A DNA stretch of 64,000 nt from contig JAJEKV010000014.1 of NCBI GenBank assembly GCA_021234155.1, forward strand, positions 7,953,563 through 8,017,562, read 5' to 3'. The position numbers and the translations under genes are program-made. This DNA comes from Isoetes taiwanensis (Eukaryota; Streptophyta; Lycopodiopsida; Isoetales; Isoetaceae). Below the pieces are notes generated by a model that had not been told where the DNA came from, did not search any database, and worked only from the letters and a program-made list of their open reading frames with translations. Within the stretch, counting starts at the first letter, position 1. The number at the start of each line of letters is the position of its first letter. Positions 1-9,771 of the stretch are shown piece after piece.

Positions 1-200
1 TCGGCGCCCATAACCGCCACCGATTGTGTGTAGCGCAGCGGGATAGGTTGTTGCGGCAAGGCACTCCATCGCCGGAGCAAGATAAAAAGGAAGGGAAAAA
101 AAATGAATTGGCTTTATATTTTCCCATGTGGCAAATCTACGTGGCTACAATTCCAACGTGGACCACAAACGTAAAGCCCTAAACCTTCACTGTGCTGGAT

Positions 201-2154
201 ATGGCTACCACACCGTCCTTCTTGCCTTCGCCTTGCCCTTGTGTTTCACCCCTCCGTCCATATCCGTCCTTGTTCTTCAAAACCTTGACAATTCCGTCCA
301 TTGGGCATGCGCTTAGGAGGCCATTGCATCTGCAAGTCCCTCTCCATGTTGCAAAATTGTCAAGCAACCCCGGACGCTCTGATGACGCGCGTTCTAGGAC
401 ACAGGAGAATTTTATGTTACACCAGAAGTCTTCTGAATCTCCGATCGATCCAAAAGGACCCTCGACTGCTGACCTGATATTCGACATGGTTTGCAGGCGA
501 CCCGTGAAGCGTTTCAATTACAAAGCATGGATAGCAGGTCGGTTTATCAACTCTTCTGTTCCTTTTTTTCCCTTGATGAATTCTGTTATTGGCACCAAAT
601 TTCAAGTGATATTTGCATACACAATCAGGAAGAAATGCACTTAAAGCTGTGAATTAAGCTGGTTGGAGCACTTTATAATGCTGTTGTTTCGAGGTATAGA
701 GCAGGAACAAATGGTAGAGCAATAGATGGTCTAACAAGCAACCAGTGACTAATCAAGAGGACCCGATGGTTAATGTTTGTGCCTCCTAAAGAGGATGTTT
801 GCAGAATAAAGTTTCTATTGGAAACACTCTAAGGAAGCTAAGGCATAGAAAGGAGAATGAAGAAATGAATAATGATGCTCAAAACAGAATGATAAGCAGA
901 AGTAGTTACATATTTTTGTCCCAAAATTCGATTAGCTGAAGTAGTGAGATGACACCTAGAAAAAGCCAATAGAACATACCTCATGTTTTATAGACAACCT
1001 GTTTCAATTCCCTATGAGATGGATATCTGAACTTTTCACCACTAATGCTGACAGGATGCTTTTAATTTTTGGGACTAGCTACATATTTGCAATTTATCTT
1101 TTGGAGGCCAGCACTATAATGAGATAGGTCACACTGAAACTGTGGGCCTTTTGCATAGCAGAGGTTTAGGCCTGTCTCAGAGCTCTATCTCGAGGAGTGT
1201 ACAGAATGACAAGCTTTAGGGACGAGGTTGCAAATCCTGCAAGAATGACTTGGTCCAATATTGGCAACTGGTTGGATAAGTTTATGCCCGTTTGTGTCGT
1301 CATTTGGTTGTTTACTCCAGACGGCAGATTCTGGCTTAACCAAAATGTGTCTCATGATTTTGTGATACTTGTCAGTAAGCTTTAATGCAGTTGTGAATGC
1401 AGGCAATAGTTTTCTGATTCTTTTTTTTTTATCTAACTGCTCCGTTATTGCAGGTGCATTATTCATTTTCATGATGCGTGAAACGATATTATCCGAATTG
1501 TCAAAGTGGCCAGGATTTGCAGTTGCATTTTTCAACCATACAATCTCTTTTTTGAGTACTGTTTCTGCATACTTGTTGATATGGGTACTTACGGATGCAC
1601 GAAAGCCCATTGCGTGGTGTCTAGCGATTGCAAGCAGGTGCTTATATTCTCTTATCGATATATACACATTGATATTGAAGACCACCCCTGTGCCGACACT
1701 AGTAATATCTCTTCTGCTATCCTCAGCTGTACTTAGTATTGGAGAGACAGTATGCCCAAATGTGGCAAATGATCAACGTAAAGTTTTGTGGGTTGCTATA
1801 TTGCTGGCAATAGCTGGAGTAGGCGGGCTGATACCTATTATAGTTCTGCTTGAGGGGCTAGTTATATTAACAGCATTTTCCATTTTTGTTCAAAAATTGG
1901 ATCTTTTATCAGCAATTACTCCTGCCACCACTGTGCTAGTTGCAGTAGCATCACCTATTATACAAATTGTTGCTCTCTCTCTTTTTATGCTTTTAGCCAT
2001 ACACAAGAACTGGAAACTAAGAAATCAAAATAAAGAGTTGATCGTAGAAAGGAGTAGGCCACATCCAGTATTTGTTGGGCTGACAATGGCAGTAGGGATG
2101 TGCTTATCTGCAAGCTGGCTTCATGCCCGGCATCTTGCATGGATGGCAGCTTGA
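201..2154 (+). CDS. Plastid-type multi-pass membrane protein, 2 exons, 345 aa
   Basis: Two exons: 201-537 (112 codons plus one base) and 1454-2154. The donor follows GCAG and the acceptor is a TTATTGCAG site, giving one continuous frame. The first about 60 residues are rich in Ser, Pro, Thr and Arg and poor in acids, like a chloroplast transit peptide. A hydrophilic stretch follows, ending in a basic segment (RRPVKRFNYKAW). Exon 2 is strongly hydrophobic with roughly five or six membrane spans (about residues 114-145, 170-195, 200-245, 255-285 and 300-325) and a basic loop near the end. I chose ATG 201 because the frame upstream offers only GTG/CTG. I do not recognise the family and assign no function. 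Gene structure is good; the plastid location is inferred from composition only. Confidence 0.72.
538..1453 (+). other. Intron of the plastid-type membrane protein gene
   Basis: A 916-bp intron with GT start and CAG end, preceded by a T-rich tract. It is AT-rich and shows no repeat or nested gene that I can see. Open frames inside it are short and lack family features. Confidence 0.65.
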
Positions 2155-4040
2155 TTGGTGAATCTAGCAAAAAAGGATCATTAAAGCGTTGACTTTAAAC
2201 AGCAGTTTGCTCTTGGAATTGATGTTAACATGTCGACTTTTGCTCGTAAAATAGGAAGAGCATGTAAAATATTCCATGTAAGCCAAAATGAAACATTGAC
2301 CATGGTTATCTATTGTGAACCTTGAGAAAAATCTGCTCAATCATGTAAAGCTGTGATCTATATTAAGGCGCATTGGAGTTCAAATTTACTATGGCATTGG
2401 TTCTTGGCGACCACTTAATCTTAATTTTTTGTATTTGCCTAAATGTTCTTTTTTGTAAATTTATGATAGTTGCAAAATCATTAAACTGTGGACTGCTCAA
2501 CTCGAACAGTAACTAGTGGTGTATGGAGGGGAGATTATTTTCATTTATAGGTGCGGGTAGCCAGGAGCAAGTCCCGGTTAACTCTGGAAGAAGAGAGCAA
2601 TTTAGTTATCATGGAATCATACGGCCATGATTGCAATGATCTGGATGATTCCGAGACGCGACAGTTAAGGTTCTTATGTCTTATCCCTAACCCAAACAAT
2701 CATATGTCTTAAGCTGCTGGATAAACAATCCCTAACCCAAATGCAGGTTGTCTCATTGCCCGTGGATCAAATTTTGTTCCCGATTTTGTCTCCAGAAAGA
2801 GCAAGGAAATTGCCTACAACCTTCCTAACCTTGAGACAGGGGATTGCCATGGTGATATTAGTGCTACTGTAGCTCCCGTACAGATCAGCAGAATTTGCAT
2901 ATTTGTGCACCTAGTGTTTTGGTTGAGATCAAGATTTAACAGGCTGCTCTGATACGCTAGAGCTTCTAGGGTGGTAATAAGTGTATGCCACTTTGGCTTA
3001 AGCTAGACAAAGGACAGACCTAGATGCATCTCGTTGGTATGCGTGCAAATCTGACACTTCGATTGACATGTTGCCATGGATATTCCCAAACAGCTTGCAT
3101 TGCGTGGGAGTTTCCAGGTATGGTTCTATGTATTTCTTCCCAGTTTGTCATTCCTTCCAATAAACTTTGCAGAGATTAAAGTATAACAGTGCTAGAAATA
3201 ATATCCTTCCAATAAACTTTGCAGAGATTAAAGTATAACAGTGCTAGAAATAATATCCGCAATCCCTTACGCTTCAAAATGCGTTAGCCTGAGTGGCCTT
3301 TGTGGGTGACTATCTCAATTCATTTATATTTCTCTTTTGGGTTCTCTTTTTGGGTCCTTACACAGACGGCAATGAAGCATTTTCTTGTCCTTGATTATTG
3401 GCTGGCATATTTGATGATGCAACTTTACATGACATGCTATTTTGCTCACATCTATCTCTGACTATGCCATAGCTCCAAGGTACTTATTTTCTTGCCGTTG
3501 CAGAAATCATATTTCAGATTACAGAGATTAAAGGTTGAGGCTGCTAGCTTTTCAAGTTTATATTCACGCTCAACATGTAGATCTAAAGGCTACAATCAAT
3601 CATTTTTCCTTATCTACAGAGTTTACAAGCGTTGAACGACAGAGTAACCATGAGTTTGTTAATTTCTAAATCCCAACTTCTATTTGCTTTATCTCTTGAT
3701 AAGAAAAAAGAGCAGAATGATCTCAATGCTTTTTGTAGCACTCCTAACCCTAGCCCTGATGTACTGTTGCACATATGTATGTTTAAGAAACTTAGGTGCA
3801 ATTGCTATGTCAACCAAACAAGGTACTATTTTATTGAAAGGCACCAATGCTCTTAATCACAAATTCACTATCCAAATGATAAGACATATAACTGTACCAT
3901 CACGGTAAACAAAATATTATGCATGTCACATTAGTTTGACAAAAACGTCTTGAAATGGCTCTTTAGATTTTTCCTAATGCAGCTTTCTATTTTTTCTATA
4001 GTACAACCTATATCCTTAAATGATTACGCATCCACGTCTT
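2155..4040. other. Intergenic region, no gene recognised
   Basis: AT-rich sequence downstream of the membrane protein gene, probably including its 3' UTR. I see no coding region with recognisable domains. The only clear structure is a two-copy 52-bp tandem duplication at 3152-3255. Confidence 0.5.
3152..3255. repeat. Tandem duplication, 2 x 52 bp
   Basis: A 52-bp unit beginning TCCTTCCAATAAACTTTGC occurs twice back to back and looks identical. A recent local duplication; no function implied. Confidence 0.9.
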
Positions 4041-4067
4041 ACGCATCCACGTCTTTGCCACTTCTAG
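4041..4067 (+). repeat. Left copy of 27-bp direct repeat flanking the HUH element
   Basis: The 27 bases starting ACGCATCCACGTCTTTGCC are repeated exactly at 6292-6318. Directly before this copy, 4026-4040 repeats its first 15 bases, so the left side is a partial tandem. It could be a long target-site duplication or a terminal direct repeat of the element between the two copies. Confidence 0.9.
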
Positions 4068-4330
4068 GCAGGGGCTATTCCCATGCACATGCAAATGCAA
4101 TCACACCATGCTTTCCCCTTAATTTTTTAAGTTTTTTCAATTCTTTTTTCCACATTCAATGACATGTAGCCACACAAACACAGAAATCTGTTTTTTCCAA
4201 TGAAATACAAACTTTTTTTGCTGACCTGCAGTCCATTTCCACATCCATTTTCCATTTTTTTAGTTCCTTTTCTGATGCATAGCACCTACCACACAAAAAA
4301 AAAACACAATAAGCAAGCAAAGCACACTGT

Positions 4331-4867
4331 CTAGTTGTTGTTCATAACAGCATTGTGGCGCCTGGCCAAAGTGTCAATTCGCCGCAATTCCCTGAGAAGA
4401 AGAGCCCGTGCCAAGTTCATATGCGCCCGCATATGCTGGCGCTCATCTGTGGTGACCTCCACCTCTTCCCACTCCATGTGGGAGACAGCCTCTTCCAATG
4501 CTGCAAAGAGGCGGCCAAGCTGCATCCTAAACAATCTGACAGAGGCAGCCACAGACTCGGCAAGGGTATTAATGTTAACAATGCTTGAGACAACATCCAG
4601 AGCAACCTGCACACGCTCCCTGTTCGGAGAGAAGGCAACAGGAGATGGCACAACATTGTGAATTACATCATGGCTACTTGGCCCGGGAGCAGGAGGCCTG
4701 TGAGGAGGGGAAGATGGGGCCTCTTCATCACTGTCAATGTTGACCACGCCATCAGTTGGCCTCATCCCGACAACTCCAACGGGGCTGCTGCTAGGAGCAG
4801 CCCCATTCCCAATGTCCATCCCTACAGTCCCAGCAGCACGTTCCATCTCTAGTCCAGGCATAATAAC
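4331..4867 (-). CDS. C-terminal acidic/coiled segment of the HUH-element protein
   Basis: Begins after a likely intron acceptor (TTTGTTTGCAG) and encodes a Ser/Pro/Gly-rich linker with an acidic patch (NIDSDEEAPSS). A helical segment rich in Leu, Arg and Glu follows (about the last 90 residues, including MQLGRLFAALEEA) that could form a coiled coil. It ends in NNN and a stop just inside the T/A-rich 3' flank. No family is recognised. It is assigned to the HUH element by position, strand and the intron-like junction. Confidence 0.4.
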   Translation of the reverse strand, partial: VIMPGLEMERAAGTVGMDIGNGAAPSSSPVGVVGMRPTDGVVNIDSDEEAPSSPPHRPPAPGPSSHDVIHNVVPSPVAFSPNRERVQVALDVVSSIVNINTLAESVAASVRLFRMQLGRLFAALEEAVSHMEWEEVEVTTDERQHMRAHMNLARALLLRELRRIDTLARRHNAVMNNN

Positions 4868-4943
4868 TGCAAACAAAGATGCAAAATCAAAACAAACAGA
4901 CACATATGTACAAAACCTGCAGGCAGCCCCCTACAAGCACAAG

Positions 4944-5402
4944 TCACCCAATTGCCACTGTGTAATCCGTGGTGTTAAGAGGTATGAAATCAGTCCCAGG
5001 CATGTCCCCGACAGCCTCATGCCTGAATTCATCATCCTCCCCTTCCACAAAGTTCTCATCCATGTCTCCAGGCGTGGCAGCCTCATCCCAGTATCGTTTT
5101 CTAGCCTTCCCAATCCGCTGAATGGGCTCCATCCCAGTCGGGATGCCATACAGCACACACCTAACATCACTTGGCAAAGCCACTCTGGGGTTTAGTGTCA
5201 GGTGCCAGGCGGCCTTAACCCTATGCTCAGATATAAAAGCAGTGTTAGAAGGAAGGATCCAGCTAGTAGACAACACAAATTTACCGGTTCTAAGCATCCT
5301 AGTGATTGTGTATACAAGGCTAGAGCTCAGCTGCCTTCCACCATGATAGTTTACAAAATGAAGGGCCCTTCCCAAGAGGTTCCTATTATCCAGAACTACC
5401 AC
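4944..5402 (-). CDS. Central part of the HUH-element protein
   Basis: Continues directly from the HUH-domain frame in a different reading frame. It has a hydrophobic core with SSLVYTITRML and an acidic tail (FVEGEDDEFRHE). No helicase Walker motifs (GxxGxGKS/T) are visible, unlike CRESS-virus Reps or Helitrons. It ends close to a plausible intron (GTTTTGTAC to TTTGCAG, on the minus strand about 4919-4868) that would join it to the next frame. Function beyond being part of the Rep-type protein is unknown. Confidence 0.45.
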   Translation of the reverse strand: MVVLDNRNLLGRALHFVNYHGGRQLSSSLVYTITRMLRTGKFVLSTSWILPSNTAFISEHRVKAAWHLTLNPRVALPSDVRCVLYGIPTGMEPIQRIGKARKRYWDEAATPGDMDENFVEGEDDEFRHEAVGDMPGTDFIPLNTTDYTVAIG

Positions 5403-5920
5403 ATGCTTAATGTCAGGTCCTTGCCCATCTCCAATTGGCGCTCAGAAACATTCTTTGTGTGCAGCTTGAAGTGGGGCTTCCCCATATCCTTCATGCAATA
5501 CCCTATTAGCCCTTCAAAACAATGGAGCTTCGTATTCTTTAATGCCTTGCAAACAAGAACAACCCCCACAGGCTTCTTACCTCCCCACCCAAACCTCCGC
5601 TTCATGGCCAAATTCACTACTCTAGGGGACTTCAGAGCAAGCCTAAAGACACACTGGTAATGCAGGTGATCTAGGTCACTCCCCCTCTCTGCTGCAACAA
5701 CACCTGACACACAATCCTCCTGACAGAAATTAATCAGCATGTCATAGAACTCTGGGGGTGCATCCATGCCTGCCACACCTAGTGTAACACTGACGTCTAT
5801 GAGGCCTATGCCTTCATCCTCAAGACCATTTCTGCATGCCTCCACACCAGACCTCCCAGAAGAAGACTCTGGCTGCCCATTCCCGCCTGCCCGCCCTGCT
5901 CTTCTAGCATCCCTCCTCAT
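5396..5920 (-). CDS. HUH endonuclease (Rep-type) domain, N-terminal part
   Basis: The 174-residue frame carries, in order, a motif-I-like strand DVSVTLG (about residues 42-48), the metal-binding HUH motif HLHYQ (residues 85-89, with an acidic ERG just upstream) and a motif-III YCMK (Tyr141, Lys144), where Tyr would be the single nicking nucleophile. This is the order of rolling-circle Rep proteins. Two-Tyr Helitron Reps and a following helicase are absent. The N-terminus is low-complexity and basic. The coding region appears to continue in another frame around 5400, so it is either spliced or disrupted there; I cannot decide which. CRESS-virus Rep kinship is possible in the deep sense, but neighbours and flanking repeats suggest a transposon. 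Confidence 0.62.
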   Translation of the reverse strand: MRRDARRAGRAGGNGQPESSSGRSGVEACRNGLEDEGIGLIDVSVTLGVAGMDAPPEFYDMLINFCQEDCVSGVVAAERGSDLDHLHYQCVFRLALKSPRVVNLAMKRRFGWGGKKPVGVVLVCKALKNTKLHCFEGLIGYCMKDMGKPHFKLHTKNVSERQLEMGKDLTLSMW

Positions 5921-6004
5921 GGAAACAAAACAAATAGAACAGCGAAAAACAGAAGGGAATGAAGCTCACCTGGTTAAGATACGCAAGCCGGCTCCAAGGT
6001 CACG

Positions 6005-6013
6005 ATTTATAGA
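6005..6013 (-). promoter_or_regulatory. TATA-like box upstream of the HUH-element gene
   Basis: The minus strand reads CTATAAATC about 90 bases upstream of the ATG at 5920, with a possible short leader intron (AACCAGGTGAGC) between. Position and sequence fit a plant TATA box; inferred only. Confidence 0.4.
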
Positions 6014-6065
6014 CAAAAAGAGGGCCGGATTCCCCATCTTATCCACTTCCAGGTTGCCAGGAACA

Positions 6066-6080
6066 GAAAGCGGCGCTTTC
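6066..6080. other. Perfect GC hairpin GAAAGCGGCGCTTTC
   Basis: A 6-bp stem with a 3-base loop, lying just upstream of the putative promoter inside the HUH element. Rep-type HUH enzymes commonly recognise hairpins near their nick sites, so it is a candidate origin or terminus signal. There is no direct evidence of function. Confidence 0.4.
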
Positions 6081-6291
6081 CAAACATAGCGCCCCGACCT
6101 GCTTGCCCACATCCGCGAAAAACGTACCCTACTAAACCTAACTATTACTGAATCTAACCCAAATGAACAACAGTAGAAATCGCAAAGATTCTCTTAGGCC
6201 CCATTCATGTACACATTTCTCTACAATACACCCCATTAACCATTCAAACCTTATGTTACAAACATACCGTTTCATGAACTAGCAAACTATA

Positions 6292-6318
6292 ACGCATCCA
6301 CGTCTTTGCCACTTCTAG
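6292..6318 (+). repeat. Right copy of 27-bp direct repeat flanking the HUH element
   Basis: Exact match to 4041-4067. The pair brackets 2,224 bp containing the Rep-like gene, its apparent TATA region and its A/T-rich 3' flank, which supports reading the interval as one insertion. Confidence 0.9.
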
Positions 6319-6346
6319 TTGTAAGATTTGTAAAAGCCAAGTGACA

Positions 6347-6476
6347 TTCCATATGTGATTGGACTAGAAATCATCCTACTAAAACAAATTGTACATGTTA
6401 TTCCATATGTGGTCGGTCTAGAAATTATCCTACTAAAACAAATTGCACTATCCTACTAAAACAAATTGCATATGTT
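6347..6476. repeat. Imperfect tandem repeat around CATATGTG...CCTACTAAAACAAATTG
   Basis: A roughly 54-bp unit containing TCCTACTAAAACAAATTG occurs twice, followed by a third short copy of its last part. Just right of the HUH element; a local duplication with no known role. Confidence 0.7.
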
Positions 6477-6479
6477 ATC

Positions 6480-8550
6480 AGATAACAACATGGGTTGGGG
6501 TTGACAGCATTGGATGATTCAAGAATAATTGAGAGCCCTCTTCACTTTCGAACCTATAGAGGCTATATTTCAAAAGCTTTATAGGATCTTTTCCTTCATG
6601 GCTTAGGGGTTCGCATAGGGGGTTTATCAGATCTATAATAGTCTTATCTCAAAAGTCCTCATTGTGGAGTAATCTCCTGTCTCTCAGTAACTTGGATAAA
6701 ATACACAAGGTCATATTTGAACCCTTACTTAACTTGTCCCTTTTCAAAAGTCTATATCAACTTGCAGAACTTGGAGATCCTACAAATCACAGCTCCCAAA
6801 GAATCTAGTAACTACTTTATGAGATTCAGGCATTTTTTCCTTACTAGGATCTCAGGTGATGTCGCATTTACATTTTGATGGCAATGACAATGCCAAGTCT
6901 TATCTCCAAAGCAACATATGACAACCTCAACCTTTCTTATATTTCTCTGATCATGATGAAGGTTATCATTAGGAAATTTATTTGTGGGGGCATGGCGGAA
7001 GTGGCATGGGATGAGCTCTGTTGTGATACAAAAGTTGGTGGATTGGACTGCAAATACCCCTTTTACAAGCACAGGCTTTGGCAGCTAAATTTGTTTGGCG
7101 AGTATTACAAGGTGAGTCATATGATTCATCCCCTGCTTTCAAATTCGTATCTTATTGGTTGAAGCAAGGCAAGCTCCTAGATAAGCCATCTCTCCCTAGA
7201 GACGAGTTGGGTGCCTTGTATTATAACTTTAAGGTCGCCCCTGGTACATCTTCTATGATGAGGAAGATTTTCCAGGTTTGGGGGGATGTGCTATATCTTT
7301 TCACCCCCATGGACCCTCCTAAGAATGCAGGTGGATTTAGGTTATTTTGGAATACTAAGGTATGGGAGAGAACTGGTCTTCCTTTGGCTCTTCACATTCT
7401 CGCATTTTCATCAGTGGAAGGGTTGCAGAATAACAATACTGCAACACCTATGGGCGAATGGCAGATGGATTTCCTGGACTGCATTCAAAGTCAAAATTCA
7501 GGCTCTTGGAGAAGGGGACTGTAAAATATTAAGGAAAATCTTATGGAATGTTACCAATCTATCTGGCACTATAGGTCCGTGTGAGAAATGGCTATATGAT
7601 GGGCAAACACAATTTAGTGTGGCGAGGATTTATAGTGCTTTGTGCCAGAATACTCCCTTAAAAGTTGAGGAAAGGCTAAGGGGGAGTAATCTAGTAGATA
7701 AAACTGTTTTAGCTAACTCCTGGAAGTCTATCTATTCCAGGAAGATTCCGATCTTTAGATATATGGGTCTTCAAGGAGGGCTCAATACAATGGAATGTTT
7801 GTTCAACAAGGGTATCGTGGTGGATGACAAATGTCCACTTGGTTGTCAAGTCACATAATCTATTGGGCATCTCTTCTTCTGCCCCCTTATTGCAGAGTTC
7901 TGGCAGTGGGTTTGTCCTATTATTGGGCTCGTGATACACCAATTGATTTGGCCAGGATTAATAATGGTTTCAGACATGTGTTGTATATATAAGCCTCCCT
8001 AAGTGAATCTGGCATTCTGGGTGATTTAGAAACACTGGTGTGGTGTAACTCTGGGTGGTCAAGAGGTCTCCATAATGAAGCTAAAAAACTCTTTCAATTT
8101 GGAAGTTGCACTGATGGCATTATCACATCATAGAAAGAAAGGCGCAGATTACAACAAGAAGCCTCATAGATTAGAGACCCTGGTGGGGTTCTACTCCTTC
8201 TTTAAATGCCATTGGATGGATAACGACAATGCAGGAGGTGATGTTGCCACTGGCAGTGATACCAATACTCTATCTATCCAGGATTAAGAATTGCTTGGGG
8301 ATCCTACACTGGAATGGAGCTGCCTCTCTCTATAGTACCTGCTCCATGGAGAAGAAAGGGCTTTTCCCTTATAGTACCCTATCAGTGGAGAAGAAGAGAA
8401 TGCTCTCTGTAGTACATGCGTATTGACTCCCCAGACAACCTCATTGGCTGAGATATGTTCTATTTACCCTTTAGAGGGTACCTGTTGTACAAAATTTTTC
8501 TACATTAAATATATACATATAAGCTTACCCTCAAAAAAATAAAAAAATGA
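6480..8550 (+). mobile_element. L1-type LINE, decayed 5'-truncated 3' portion
   Basis: Plus-strand frames resemble the region downstream of RT in plant L1 LINEs: a VAWDELCCDTKVGGL block near 6998-7060, a WRVLQGESYDSSP block, then a zf-RVT-like domain (about 7640-7900) with WKSIYSRKIPIFRYMGLQ, KCPLGCQV and HLFFCPL. The frames shift several times and carry stops, so it is a pseudogene. The 3' end is an A-rich run at about 8535-8550 (CTCAAAAAAATAAAAAAATG). The WRVLQ block is related to the LINE at about 42.2 kb on the other strand. The left boundary is approximate because no RT core is left. Confidence 0.65.
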
Positions 8551-8702
8551 AAATTCACTCTATGAAGGTGTATATATGTTGTATAGCAAAAGAATACTAG
8601 CATAACAATGCCTTCATCTTTCCTTTGAAGCATTTATATCAGATACATGATCTAAATTCAACACCACCATAATCACTGCATGGATACATCTCTATGATCT
8701 TA

Positions 8703-9594
8703 TTAAAAGTAGGGAAAAAATACAAAATACCCTTATGTTTTGACAAATTTCACGACATGCCCTTGAGTTTTCATAAATTTTTGTAATGCTCTTGGTCAAC
8801 GTATCTGGCCCTGTAGAATTTTGTATATCATCAAATACCCTTGTATTTTATGTAATGCATACAAAGCCCCTATGAATGGATGTGGTTTTTCGAATAACAG
8901 TAGCAACAATTAGTTTTTGTCATCAATTCTGCCATCAACGAAGTTCTACCACAACAATTCTCCCAGTAGCAATTTGCAAAGAGACCTTCAATGATTCCAT
9001 CAACAATTTTCACAAAGATTTGCTAGCAGTGATTCTGCAAGTGATTTTTTGGGGTAAGGATTTGACATCGGCAGTTTTTGTTTTTGAATAGAAAACAGCG
9101 CAGAGATTTAGATGTTTTAACCTGATGGAATCCCCAGTGAAAAACCTATTTTGACTTGACATGCTTGAATCCGCTCTTCTCTGCCATATAGATATGAATA
9201 TCTCTGAATACATTGATCTTGCATTTTTTTCAAGGGCATTTGCCAAAGCAAAACTAAATGCAAATCCACCCCCTCCAAAAGCCATATAGTAAGACTCTTT
9301 AATATTCTGATCATGGCTCTCGGATTTGATGGTCATATTTGGAAAGAACCCTAATCAGATTATCAGGATAAAAACTGTATCATCTCTCATCTTAAGAGTA
9401 TTTGGTGAATTGTAAAGAATCTTAAGGGCATTTGAGTAATTAAGGTACTCTTAAGGGCATTTGAACAATTTTCAATAATACAAAAATACTAAATACGTTG
9501 ACCAAAGGCATTACAAAAATTTATGAAAACTCAGGGGTATGTCGTGAAATTTGGCAAAACATAAGGGTATTTTGTAGTTTGTCCCTTAAAAGTA
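8703..9594. mobile_element. MULE-type MITE with about 95-bp TIRs and 9-bp TSD
   Basis: The element is 8712-9585. Its left end GGGAAAAAATACAAAATACC is mirrored at the right end, and the inverted match runs about 95 bases (to the GGTCAACGTA block) with modest mismatches. It is flanked by an exact 9-bp duplication TTAAAAGTA (8703-8711 and 9586-9594). Long TIRs and a 9-bp TSD are the signature of Mutator-like elements. The 680-bp interior has no recognisable transposase, so it is non-autonomous. Confidence 0.88.
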
Positions 9595-9771
9595 CCTGTA
9601 TCATCAATATAATCTTATCAATCAAATATCATCATAATCACTGCATGGGATCCTTTATGACATGGCATCATTGTAAATACACGAATACAATAGCTGTAGG
9701 AATGAAAAAACACACATGAATATTCAAATGGACCATTGAAATCGACCTAAGCTTTAGGTTAGGGTAGGATT

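Larger units (their letters stand above)
4068..6291 (-). mobile_element. Replitron-like HUH-endonuclease transposon, about 2.2 kb
   Basis: The interval between exact 27-bp direct repeats holds one minus-strand transcription unit encoding a single-Tyr HUH Rep-type protein. No helicase, capsid or DDE transposase is seen, so it is not a Helitron. Replitrons, described from green algae and other eukaryotes, are the known eukaryotic transposons that combine a lone HUH domain with no helicase; assignment to them is by motif only. A CTATAAAT TATA-like box lies near 6005-6012 upstream of the coding region. A perfect 6-bp-stem hairpin lies at 6066-6080. The left 260 bp (4068-4330) are T/A-rich and non-coding. 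I did not find long terminal inverted repeats. Confidence 0.6.

Noticed and set aside
4331-5920. Integrated geminivirus or other CRESS virus copy
   Set aside because: No superfamily-3 helicase motifs, no stem-loop nonamer, and the gene appears to have introns and element-like borders.
4068-6291. Helitron
   Set aside because: Only one Tyr in the motif-III region, no helicase domain, and exact flanking direct repeats, which Helitrons lack.
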